In this document: positions 7,788 through 15,921 of the stretch, piece after piece
Position numbering within the stretch: the stretch's first letter is position 1
Layout: each line of letters opens with the position of its first letter
NCBI GenBank assembly: GCA_964638245.1
Contig: CAZWZG010000017.1
Coordinates: 1 to 31,630, forward strand
Length of the DNA: 31,630 bases
Reading direction: 5' to 3'
From: CAZWZG01 sp964638245
GTDB taxonomy: Bacteria; Pseudomonadota; Alphaproteobacteria; Rhodobacterales; Rhodobacteraceae
Made by a program: the position numbers and the translations under genes
Notes under the pieces: generated by a model
Databases searched by the model: none
Told to the model about the DNA's origin: nothing
The model's input: only the letters and a program-made list of their open reading frames with translations

Positions 7788-9521
7788 GACCGACTACGCT
7801 TTTGACAAGGACCTGACCGAGCGCCTGCGCACTTATCGCGCGCCAGTGAAAAAGGGGCTGCGGAAATGGTCGGTCGGACAGTTGTTCATGCTGGTCGTGG
7901 CGATGGTCGTTTTGATCTATCTGCTCGTCACCACCAACAACCGCTTCTTCCAGCCGGATGTGCTGCATGTGACCTTCGTCATCGGCTCGCTCGGCATCTG
8001 GCGCTTTGGCTGGTGGTTCACCCACGCGGTGCGGGCCGAGATCTATCGCAAGTTCAAATGGCCCGGCATGCGCGCGCGCGCCAATGAAGTTTGGCTGTCC
8101 GGATGGCGCCCCCGCCGCCTGCATATCCAGATGACGACCTACTATGAAGAACCGGCGATCACCAAGCGCGTCATCGGCTCGATCCTCGCTCAAATCCGCC
8201 GCGAGAAGATCCCGACAACGCTCTATATCGGCACCGGGTCGTCCTATGACGAGTTGATCATCCGGTCGTTCGTCGAAACCCATGCGCAAGACATTCCTGA
8301 CGACCTCGCAGAGCTCGTGTTTATCCGCCAGAACCAGCCGGGCAAACGGATGGCAATTGGCCTGATCTTGCGTGCGATCAACCGCAATGGCGTCGATCCT
8401 GATGACCTCGTAATTTTCATGGATGGCGATGCGCTCTATGGCCACGACGTTCTCGAAAAGACGCTCTCGATGTTCGGAGCGGACCCGGATTTGCAGGCGT
8501 TGACCACAGACGAAGAGGTCATCTGCTATGGCCCGAAGTGGATCGCCAACTGGCTCGACATGCGGTTCGCCCAGCGTCGCCTTGCCATGCAAAGCCACGC
8601 GATGTCGGACAAGGTCCTGACCCTGACAGGCCGGATGAGCGTCTTCCGCGCCCAGCATATGCTGAGCGAAAAGTTCATCCGCACCATCGAGGCCGACCAT
8701 CTGGACCACTGGCTTTGGGGCCGTTTCCGGTTTCTCTCGGGCGACGACAAATCGACCTGGTACCACATGCTGACCTGCAAATCGAAGATGACTTACGTTC
8801 CGGACGCAACTGTCTACACGATTGAAGTCATTAAGGAAAATGGGCTGGAGCGCATGATCCAGAACTTCCGTCGCTGGTCGGGCAACATGCTCCGCAATGG
8901 CACTCGAGCCATCGCGCTGGGTCCTCGCACGGTCAAGCCGTTTATCTGGTGGTGCATCGTCGATCAGCGCATCGCGATGTGGACGATGATGGTCAGCCNN
9001 NNNNNNNNNNNNNNNNNNNNNNNNNNNNNNNNNNNNNNNNNNNNNNNNNNNNNNNNNNNNNNNNNNNNNNNNNNNNNNNNNNNNNNNNNNNNNNNNNNAT
9101 CTGGTGGTGCATCGTCGATCAGCGCATCGCGATGTGGACGATGATGGTCAGCCCGACGCTCGCCATTCTCGCGGCTTTCACTGATCCCGGTTATCTTTGG
9201 AGCGCGCTGATCTGGGTGATGTTCTCGCGAATGGTGCTTTGTCTGTTCCTCTACCGCTACAGCCGGACGGTCGATCTGAGCTGGCCGTTCATCCTCTACT
9301 TCAACCAGGTCATCAACGCGTCGGTGAAGATCTTCATGATCTTCCACCTCTCAAAGCAGAAGTGGTCGAACCGCGGAAATCAATCAGCGGGCGGTGGAGA
9401 AGGCCTGGTCGCGAAGGCCCAGAACTGGACAGCGAAAGCACAGCTTGTCACCGCGGTCGCGACCTTCGTCACCTTCCTGGCCATTTATATCGGCGCACTG
9501 CCCGCACCGGCTTGGTTCTGA
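7774..9521 (+). CDS. alg8: Alg8-like mannuronan polymerase, split by assembly gap
   Basis: A family-2 glycosyltransferase of the inner membrane that polymerises GDP-mannuronate. N-terminal membrane segments lie at about 36-54 and 65-86. Catalytic motifs are DGD (217-219), GDD (323-325) and the QNFRRW region (363-368). Further membrane segments follow toward the C-terminus. The frame breaks at 100 Ns (8999-9098) flanked by the same 55 bases on each side. Removing the Ns and one copy (155 bases) restores one frame and gives 530 residues, close to Pseudomonas Alg8 (494). I therefore annotate one intact gene. The start is ATG 7774, with GGGAG 7 bases upstream, inside the end of alg44. Confidence 0.9.
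8944..9153. other. 100-N scaffold gap with 55-bp duplicated flanks
   Basis: The Ns run from 8999 to 9098. The 55 bases ending at 8998 are identical to the 55 bases starting at 9099. Exact overlap of both contig ends, the round gap length and the restored alg8 frame after collapse all indicate an unmerged contig overlap and no missing or duplicated DNA. Confidence 0.93.
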
Positions 9522-9523
9522 GC

Positions 9524-9539
9524 CTATCCCTTAGGATAG
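9524..9539 (+). promoter_or_regulatory. Palindrome CTATCC-CTTA-GGATAG upstream of algA
   Basis: A perfect 6-4-6 inverted repeat starting 3 bases after the alg8 stop and ending 104 bases before algA. It is the same dyad as at 19930-19945 and 11167-11182. Downstream, CTTTTTCGA begins 26 bases from the dyad start, comparable to CTTTTGGA in the algD promoter. The size and symmetry fit a NarL/FixJ-type dimer site. Confidence 0.7.
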
Positions 9540-9643
9540 CGACCCCCTCTTTTTCGACCCTTCACCCTCCTCTCGGACAGCAGATTCGCTCGGTCTGACG
9601 AAGCATTGTGGCCTCAAATCAGACAGCCCCAAGGAGTACAGTC

Positions 9644-11074
9644 ATGATTATCCCCGTTATCCTCGCAGGTGGGTCCGGCACCCGGCTCTGGCCCGCGTCG
9701 CGCAAAAGCTACCCCAAGCAGTTCACGGAACTGGTCGGTTCCGAGACGCTGTTTCAAAGCACGGCCAAGCGCCTGAGCGGCGAGGGCTTTGCCGCCCCTA
9801 CAATCATCACCGGTAACGATTTCCGTTTTATCACCGCAGAGCAGTTGGATGATGCAGGCGTCGTCGGCGCCGACATCCTGCTCGAGCCGATGGGTCGTAA
9901 CACCGCGCCAGCCATTCTGGCAGCCGCGCTGCGCCACGAAGCCACCCCTGACGCGATCCTGATGGTGTCTCCCTCCGACCACCAGATCGCGGATGAAGCG
10001 GCCTTTATGGAGGCCGTGCGCATCGGCGTAAAGGCCGCCGCCCAAGGCAACCTCGTAACGTTCGGGATCACGCCGGATGCGCCGGAAACCGGGTATGGAT
10101 ACCTCGAGCTTTCCGAGTATGCCGCCAAGAGCAAGGCACAGCCGCTGAAATCCTTCGTCGAAAAGCCGACCAAAGCCGTCGCCGAAGAAATGCTCAAAGG
10201 CGGTCGTCACCTTTGGAACGCAGGCATCTTCATGTTCCGTGTCGGCACAATCATCGAAGCCTTCGAGGTCCTCGCGCCGCGTCTGGTCATGCCGGTCCGC
10301 GCCGCTATTGCAGCGGGCAAAAATGACCTCTGTTTCTTCCGCCTTGGCGAACAGGCTTACGCTCGCTGCGACGATATCTCCGTCGATTTTGCAATCATGG
10401 AAGTCGCCGATGCCCTCACCGTTGTTCCGGTTGAATGCGGCTGGACCGATCTTGGGTCCTGGCGCTCGGTCCATGGCGCCTCTGACCACGATGCAGACGG
10501 CAACACGGTCCAAGGCGATGCGCTCCAAATCGACTGCAAAAACACGATGCTGAAATCGAACTGCACGGACACGAAACTGGTCGGCCTCGGTCTTGAGAAC
10601 ATCGCGGCCATCGCGACCGACGATGCGATCCTCGTGGCCAACCTGGATGACAGCGAACGCGTCAAAGAAGTCGTCGCCGAGCTGAAGATCCAGGACGCGC
10701 CTCAAGCCGAAGGCTTCCGCCGCTGCCACCGCCCATGGGGCTACTATGAGACGCTCTCGTTAGGTGAACGCTACCAGGTGAAGCGCATCATGGTGAAACC
10801 GGGCGCAGCGCTCAGCCTCCAAAGCCACGTCCATCGCGCCGAGCACTGGGTCGTCGTTGAAGGCAGCGCGCATGTCACGGTTGATGATGACATCTCGCTC
10901 ATCACCGAAAACCAGTCGGTTTACATCCCGCTGGGTGCCGTTCACCGCCTCGAAAACCGCGGAAAGGTTCCATTGAACCTGATCGAGGTTCAGTCGGGTG
11001 CCTATCTCGGCGAAGATGACATTATTCGCTACGAAGATGTCTACGCGCGAGCCGAAGAACCTCAGGCTGCCTAA
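9644..11074 (+). CDS. algA: Bifunctional mannose-6-P isomerase / GDP-mannose pyrophosphorylase
   Basis: A 476-residue type II enzyme that makes mannose-6-P from fructose-6-P and then GDP-mannose from mannose-1-P. The N-terminal nucleotidyltransferase shows LAGGSGTRLWPASRKSYPKQF-type signature residues at 7-27 and FVEKPT further in. The C-terminal cupin isomerase domain shows LQSHVHRAEHW. Both activities are therefore expected, as in Pseudomonas AlgA. The start is ATG 9644, with AAGGAG 7 bases upstream, in preference to a GTG at 9608. The gene has its own upstream palindrome and ends before a strong terminator, so it is probably a single-gene unit, perhaps with readthrough from alg44-alg8. Confidence 0.93.
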   Translation: MIIPVILAGGSGTRLWPASRKSYPKQFTELVGSETLFQSTAKRLSGEGFAAPTIITGNDFRFITAEQLDDAGVVGADILLEPMGRNTAPAILAAALRHEATPDAILMVSPSDHQIADEAAFMEAVRIGVKAAAQGNLVTFGITPDAPETGYGYLELSEYAAKSKAQPLKSFVEKPTKAVAEEMLKGGRHLWNAGIFMFRVGTIIEAFEVLAPRLVMPVRAAIAAGKNDLCFFRLGEQAYARCDDISVDFAIMEVADALTVVPVECGWTDLGSWRSVHGASDHDADGNTVQGDALQIDCKNTMLKSNCTDTKLVGLGLENIAAIATDDAILVANLDDSERVKEVVAELKIQDAPQAEGFRRCHRPWGYYETLSLGERYQVKRIMVKPGAALSLQSHVHRAEHWVVVEGSAHVTVDDDISLITENQSVYIPLGAVHRLENRGKVPLNLIEVQSGAYLGEDDIIRYEDVYARAEEPQAA

Positions 11075-11097
11075 CAAACCCTCAAGTCAAGCAGCTG

Positions 11098-11137
11098 CCC
11101 GCGATGCCGAACGTCCCACGGCATCGCGGGTTTTTTT
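11098..11137 (+). terminator. Rho-independent terminator after algA
   Basis: A perfect 12-bp stem (CCCGCGATGCCG at 11098-11109 with 11119-11130), a 9-base loop and seven Ts. It lies 23 bases after the algA stop and isolates algA from algD. Confidence 0.95.
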
Positions 11138-11166
11138 GTGCCTGTACGATTTGAGTCAAATGCCAC

Positions 11167-11182
11167 CTATCCGAAAGGACAG
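11167..11182 (+). promoter_or_regulatory. Palindrome CTATCC-GAAA-GGACAG upstream of algD
   Basis: One mismatch from the perfect dyad. It lies just after the algA terminator and ends 111 bases before algD, so it must belong to an algD promoter. CTTTTGGA begins 26 bases from the dyad start. Confidence 0.65.
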
Positions 11183-11293
11183 TCGGCCCCTGCTTTTGGA
11201 AATCCCATTAGCCTTTCGCACGAAAGCATGAAGCGTTTCAGAGGGTTAGACAGCATTCAACGACACATTCAGTTCCCTTGAAAGGTACATCAC

Positions 11294-12703
11294 ATGTTGG
11301 ATCTTAGCCCACTCGACCTCTCGCCGGCTCATATCGAGGCCGTCTATCCCGCCACTGAAAAGGTCGCGATCTCGGTCGTCGGCCTTGGCTATGTCGGCGC
11401 GGTTTCGACCGCCTGCCTTTCCAGCCTGGGCCATCGTGTCGTCGGCGTGGACATCGACATGCGCAAGGTCGAAGACATAGCCGCAGGCCGCTCGCCCATC
11501 CACGAGAAGGACCTCGGCAAGCTTCTTGGCGAAGGCGTCGACGCCGGTCTGATCTCGGCAACGGATGATCTGGCCTTTGCCGTTCGCGACACCGACGTGA
11601 CTTTCGTATCGGTCGGCACACCCACGGCGCCCGACGGCGGCTGTGACTATCGTTTCATCGAATCCGCTGCCCGTTCGATGGCCGAGGGCCTGGCGCAGAA
11701 GTCGGGCTTCCACGTTTTTGTCATGCGGTGCTCGATCCCGCCGGGGACGACGATGAAGGTCATGACGCCGATCCTTGAGAGCGTCTCGGGCAAGAAACTC
11801 GGCGTTGATTTCGGCGTGGCCTTTAACCCCGAATTCTTGCGCGAAGGTGTGGCCGTGGCCGACTTTTACGCTCCGCCCAAGACGGTGATTGGCGCGACTT
11901 GCGACCGGACGGCAGACATCCTGAACGAAATCTATCTGCCGGTTGACGCAAACCCGATCACGACTTCGATCGCGACCGCCGAGATGGTCAAATATGTCGA
12001 CAACGTCTGGCACGCGACCAAAGTCTGCTTTGCCAACGAAGTGGGTCGGCTTTCCAAGTCGCTGGACGTCGACAGCCATGATGTCATGGACATCTTCTGC
12101 CAAGACACCAAGCTGAACCTGTCGCCCTATTACCTCAAGCCCGGCTTTGCCTATGGCGGCTCCTGCCTGCCCAAAGAGGTGCGGGCCGTGGCCCATATCG
12201 CCCAGAAACAGGGCGTCTCGCTGCCGCTGATCGAAAACCTCGGCGTGTCCAATCGCGAGCAAATCGAAAGCGCGGCGCGCATGGCGGTAGAAACCGGCGC
12301 CAAGCGCGTCGGAATCCTTGGCCTCGCCTTCAAACCGGGCACCGACGACTTGCGCGAAAGCCCGATCCTTGAGGTTATCGCGGACCTCCGCGAGCAGGGC
12401 ATCGAGATCGTCGTGCATGATCCTGCGATCACACGAGAGACGGCGATCGAAAGCCAGCTTGGCTACGTCAAGCACGCCAGCCCCGGTCTGGCCGCACTTG
12501 CGGGTGAGCTGCGCGATTTCCTCGTCGACACTCCGGAAGAGGTCGCTCAGAGCGCCGATGCGATCATCGTGACCCAGCGCAATGTGATCTACAGCGACGT
12601 CGCCAAGATGGCGGCAGAACAGTTCGAGACGCCCATTATCGACGTGGTGCGCCTCTACGATGAATGCCCGAAAGCCGATGCTTATCAGGGCATTGGCTGG
12701 TGA
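11294..12703 (+). CDS. algD: GDP-mannose 6-dehydrogenase
   Basis: A 469-residue NAD-dependent enzyme that oxidises GDP-mannose to GDP-mannuronate, the committed step of alginate synthesis. It shows the nucleotide-binding VVGLGYVGAV (28-37), FNPEFLREG (178-185), Lys233, and the catalytic YGGSCLPKEVRA with Cys291. Lys233 and Cys291 equal Pseudomonas AlgD Lys210 and Cys268 with one constant offset of 23. The stretch DTKLNLSPYYLKPGF just before the cysteine favours AlgD over UDP-glucose dehydrogenases. About 22 extra residues precede the Rossmann fold. The ATG has AAAGG about 9 bases upstream. A 30-base gap leads to the RTX gene, so the two are probably co-transcribed. Confidence 0.95.
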   Translation: MLDLSPLDLSPAHIEAVYPATEKVAISVVGLGYVGAVSTACLSSLGHRVVGVDIDMRKVEDIAAGRSPIHEKDLGKLLGEGVDAGLISATDDLAFAVRDTDVTFVSVGTPTAPDGGCDYRFIESAARSMAEGLAQKSGFHVFVMRCSIPPGTTMKVMTPILESVSGKKLGVDFGVAFNPEFLREGVAVADFYAPPKTVIGATCDRTADILNEIYLPVDANPITTSIATAEMVKYVDNVWHATKVCFANEVGRLSKSLDVDSHDVMDIFCQDTKLNLSPYYLKPGFAYGGSCLPKEVRAVAHIAQKQGVSLPLIENLGVSNREQIESAARMAVETGAKRVGILGLAFKPGTDDLRESPILEVIADLREQGIEIVVHDPAITRETAIESQLGYVKHASPGLAALAGELRDFLVDTPEEVAQSADAIIVTQRNVIYSDVAKMAAEQFETPIIDVVRLYDECPKADAYQGIGW

Positions 12704-12733
12704 GTTCTTGAGTAAAGGAGTGAGAGAAACCCC

Positions 12734-15286
12734 ATGACAGACACGACGATTAATCGGACCGAGATGATCGGGACGAACCAAACCGAAACCCTTGTCGGCA
12801 CTTCAGGTGCCGACATGATCCTCGGCCTTGCCGGGGATGATGTGATCGAAAGCGCCGGCGGCGAGGACGTCATTTACGGCGACTTCATCGGCGAGAACCT
12901 TCTGGACGGCATCGACACGGCGACCAGCTTTGCCCAATACGGCGAAACGGGCGCGTGGGACATTCGCGACGAAGGCAACGGCCAAACCTCCATGAGCCAG
13001 TCAATCGATACGGTCGCGGGCGCGCAATACGAGATCAGCTTCGAACTGGCCGCCAACTATGGAGCGAACTCGCTCTCGGGCGCCGTCGAAGTGCTCTGGA
13101 ACGGCGAGGTCATCAGCACTTTCGACACCAACAGCGCAATCTTCGAAGACCAGATGGTCGCCTTCACCGGCAACGGCGGCGAAGGGGAGCTAACGTTCCG
13201 TTCCATTGAGTCCGAAGTCGAGCCCGAGGGACCCGAGATATTTACCGACCAACCCGTCTTTTACTACGAGACGACAAAGGTCGTGAACGGCGAAGAGGTG
13301 ACGGTCAAAGCCATCGCCGAAGGCCAGTCGCACATCTACCAAGTGCTGAACGGCAAGCTGCATGTCTTTGATCCGGTGGCTGAACAATACACGCCTGCCG
13401 GTGCAGACGCTTCGGTCGTCGTTAATGCCATTGGCTTTAACCAAGAAGACAACCTGATTTACGGGATTGCAGTGAAGGACGGGACCGACTCTCTCGGTAA
13501 TCCAGTAAGCCAAAGCGACCTGGTGATGTATGACGCCGCGGGCGATACCTACCGGATGGGCGAGACGCCGTACCGCAGCTGGACCGCCGATATTGACGAC
13601 AACGGCGATCTCTGGGCGTTTCATTCCAGCATGGACCGCGTGACCCGGATTGATCTCGATCACTTTGATGCAAACGGAAATCCGGTCACTGAGACCTTCA
13701 AGTTCCCCAAGGACATGGTCACGGATCAGGTCTGGGACGTGGGCTTTGATTCCCGCACCGACACGTTCTACGGCATCGTGCGCCCCTCAAAAGCCGGGGA
13801 AGAAGCCAAGCTCTTTGAGATTGATATTTCGCAAGTCGCTGAAGGTGGCGAGCCCGAGTTCTCAACCTCGCCTATCGTCGGAACCTATGTTGGGGACACA
13901 CTGATCGACGGCGTGCCGGCCATCACCTTTGGCGCTTTCGTCGTCGATGGCGACGGCAACCTCTATGCCGGGGGCAACGGCGGTGACCACGACATGAACC
14001 CAGCCACGGCGACGTCAGGTGGCATTTATGAGGTGATCTTTGACGAGGAAACCGGCCAGATCGCGCTCGAGCTCGTCGCCGATGCGCCCAAGGCCTATTC
14101 GAACGACGGCGCCGTCGATCCCCGGACGATGGACCCGTTCACCGAGAAGGACACTTACGCCAACGTCCTCATCCGCTCACCCGAGGTTGTCGAGATGCCC
14201 GATCCCGAGACGACCTATGACGACCATATTCAATCCGGAGCCGATGCCGACATGGTCGATGGCGGATACGGCGAGGATACAATCATCGGCGCAGGCCGTG
14301 GTGATACGCTAAGCGGTGGCGAGGGCAACGACGCCATCTATGGCGGTGCGGGACCTGAGAGCACGGCGACGTTCGTGTCGACCTATGATGACGAAGGCGT
14401 CCGCTATGACCCGTTCGGAAACGTCCTGCCAGAGGATGATGACACCCTCTACGGTGGCGAAGGGGATGACTACCTCAGCGGCTCTGCTGGTCACGACACC
14501 ATGCACGGCGGCATAGGGCAGGACACGCTTGATGGCGGGACCGGCTTCGACAACCTCTTTGGCGAAAATGGCGATGACATCATGAATGGTGGGTCCGATC
14601 AGGATAACCTGTGGGGTGGCGCCGGGAACGACACCATGAACGGCGGATCGGGTCACGATACGCTCTATGGCGGTCTCGGCGATGATGCCATGATCGGCGG
14701 CAGCGGCGACGATACGCTCCACGGTGGCGACGGCGTCGACACGATCAAGGGCGGCTCGGGGCTCGATACGCTCTATGGCGGTGCGGGCGACGACACTCTC
14801 GACGGCGGATCCGATGACGACGTGATCTCTGGCGGTGATGGCAACGATTACATCAAGGGCGGCTCCGGCAATGATGAGGTCTCGGGTGGCGACGGGAACG
14901 ACCGTCTCACCGGTTACACCGGCGACGACGTGCTCGACGGCGGCGCCGGGAAAGACACGCTTTATCTCGGAGCGGGCTTCGACGTCGCCACTGGCGGCGC
15001 TGGGAGCGACCGGTTCGTCTTCCGCTTCGACGATCTGGATGGCAGCACCGACCGCATCACCGACTTCCGGAGATCGGACGGCGAAAGCGACCGGCTCGAC
15101 CTTCGCGGCCTTGACCTTCTTTCGGGCGGCATGACGACCGAGGAATGGATTGCGGCGTTCGTGTTCAAGGAAGAAGACAACAGCGTGTCGGTCGATCTCG
15201 GCGAATGCACCGTCAAGTTCGACGCCCGTGAGGAGGACCCGAACGATCTCCTCTATCAGGAGATCTGCGACGGCTTACTGTTCTGA
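12734..15286 (+). CDS. Secreted RTX protein with propeller-like domain
   Basis: An 850-residue acidic protein. A short RTX-type stretch lies near residues 15-50. Residues about 60-155 are beta-rich and resemble carbohydrate-binding-like modules (WDIRDEGNGQT, VLWNGEVIS). Residues about 170-480 hold repeated strand patterns suggesting a beta-propeller (IGFNQEDNLIYGI, WDVGFDSRTDTFYGI, DGDGNLYAGGNGGD). About 495-755 is a run of GGxGxDxLx calcium-binding nonapeptides. The end resembles the C-terminal secretion region of type I substrates. There is no N-terminal signal peptide, which fits type I secretion. No lyase, epimerase or protease motif is recognised. Position after algD suggests a matrix-associated role, for example calcium-dependent binding to the polymer, but this is inference. 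Confidence 0.85.
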   Translation: MTDTTINRTEMIGTNQTETLVGTSGADMILGLAGDDVIESAGGEDVIYGDFIGENLLDGIDTATSFAQYGETGAWDIRDEGNGQTSMSQSIDTVAGAQYEISFELAANYGANSLSGAVEVLWNGEVISTFDTNSAIFEDQMVAFTGNGGEGELTFRSIESEVEPEGPEIFTDQPVFYYETTKVVNGEEVTVKAIAEGQSHIYQVLNGKLHVFDPVAEQYTPAGADASVVVNAIGFNQEDNLIYGIAVKDGTDSLGNPVSQSDLVMYDAAGDTYRMGETPYRSWTADIDDNGDLWAFHSSMDRVTRIDLDHFDANGNPVTETFKFPKDMVTDQVWDVGFDSRTDTFYGIVRPSKAGEEAKLFEIDISQVAEGGEPEFSTSPIVGTYVGDTLIDGVPAITFGAFVVDGDGNLYAGGNGGDHDMNPATATSGGIYEVIFDEETGQIALELVADAPKAYSNDGAVDPRTMDPFTEKDTYANVLIRSPEVVEMPDPETTYDDHIQSGADADMVDGGYGEDTIIGAGRGDTLSGGEGNDAIYGGAGPESTATFVSTYDDEGVRYDPFGNVLPEDDDTLYGGEGDDYLSGSAGHDTMHGGIGQDTLDGGTGFDNLFGENGDDIMNGGSDQDNLWGGAGNDTMNGGSGHDTLYGGLGDDAMIGGSGDDTLHGGDGVDTIKGGSGLDTLYGGAGDDTLDGGSDDDVISGGDGNDYIKGGSGNDEVSGGDGNDRLTGYTGDDVLDGGAGKDTLYLGAGFDVATGGAGSDRFVFRFDDLDGSTDRITDFRRSDGESDRLDLRGLDLLSGGMTTEEWIAAFVFKEEDNSVSVDLGECTVKFDAREEDPNDLLYQEICDGLLF
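14219..15000 (+). repeat. Tandem degenerate 27-bp RTX-coding repeats
   Basis: About two dozen imperfect 27-base units encode glycine/aspartate nonapeptides (GGxGxDxLx). One longer non-repeat insert is present near 14350-14440. Protein-level repetition explains the DNA pattern. Confidence 0.85.
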
Positions 15287-15295
15287 TAAACTTGG

Positions 15296-15324
15296 GGCGG
15301 GCCTCAGAACAGGCCCGCCTCTTT
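15296..15324. terminator. Bidirectional hairpin between RTX gene and regulator
   Basis: GGCGGGCCT / AGGCCCGCC, a 9-bp stem (15296-15304 and 15311-15319) with a 6-base loop and a plus-strand tail TCTTT. It follows the RTX stop by 9 bases and overlaps the last codons of the converging response regulator. It probably serves both operons, with a modest U-tract. Confidence 0.65.
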
Positions 15325-15918
15325 CGCGATCATCGCGGCGTGAGTACGGTTCTTGGCCTCGATCTTGCGGCAGAGCGTTTTGACGTGGAGCTTAATCGTG
15401 ACCTCTTGCAGGTCCAGATCGCGAGCGATTTCCTTGTTGGACAGCCCCTGGCAAAGGCCGCCCAGCACCTGCAATTCGCGCTCGGTCAGCTGCTTGGCCA
15501 GCGGGATATCGGCCTCTTCTTCCACGGCGTTCAGGAAATCCAGCGGCACATAGGTTTCGCCCATCGCCATGAACTTCACGGCATTGACCATGGATTTGGC
15601 GGCCATCGTCTTGGGCAAAAACCCAATGGCTCCGGTATCGATTGCCTCTTGCGCAATAGTCTTCGAGGCCGTCCCCGACATGAGCGCGACCGGACGTCCA
15701 AACGATGCGTCGATGGCCTTTTTCAACCCCTCCAGCCCGTTCATACCCGGCATGGTGTAGTCGAGAAGGACCAGATCGTAGGCGATGTCATTGCCGATCT
15801 TTTCGACAGCGGTTTCGAGCGAGCCGCACGTCTCCACATCAAAATCGCCTTCGGTCTTTAGGAAGGAGGCAAGCGTCTCAAGGACAAGGTCATGGTCATC
15901 GGCAAGCAGTACGCGCAT
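15304..15918 (-). CDS. NarL/FixJ-family response regulator
   Basis: A 204-residue two-component output regulator. The receiver domain covers about 1-120, with acidic Asp7/Asp8, phospho-acceptor Asp53 in LLDYTMPGMNG, Ser/Thr near 81-83 and Lys103 (LPKT). A LuxR-type helix-turn-helix covers about 144-200 (LTERELQVLGGLCQGLSNKEIA). It starts 3 bases after the kinase stop, so the kinase is its obvious partner. Proteins of this type bind short dyads as dimers. The CTATCC-N4-GGATAG dyad upstream of its own operon and of algA and algD is the natural candidate site. It resembles the LuxR-type regulators near FIST/hybrid-kinase loci in Pseudomonas. Direct targets are inferred. Confidence 0.92.
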   Translation of the reverse strand: MRVLLADDHDLVLETLASFLKTEGDFDVETCGSLETAVEKIGNDIAYDLVLLDYTMPGMNGLEGLKKAIDASFGRPVALMSGTASKTIAQEAIDTGAIGFLPKTMAAKSMVNAVKFMAMGETYVPLDFLNAVEEEADIPLAKQLTERELQVLGGLCQGLSNKEIARDLDLQEVTIKLHVKTLCRKIEAKNRTHAAMIAKEAGLF

Positions 15919-15921
15919 GGG

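Noticed and set aside
8944..9153. Genuine 55-bp direct repeat or insertion in alg8
   Set aside because: Copies are exactly the two contig ends around 100 Ns, and collapse restores the frame, so it is an assembly artefact.
11246..12781. Long open frame antisense to algD (about 510 codons), with similar ones opposite algC, algX, alg8 and algA
   Set aside because: High-GC codon bias opens these frames. Their translations show no domains, and the sense genes have complete catalytic motifs and ribosome sites.
14219..15000. CRISPR-like or minisatellite array
   Set aside because: The repetition follows a 9-residue protein period in frame and is explained by RTX nonapeptides.
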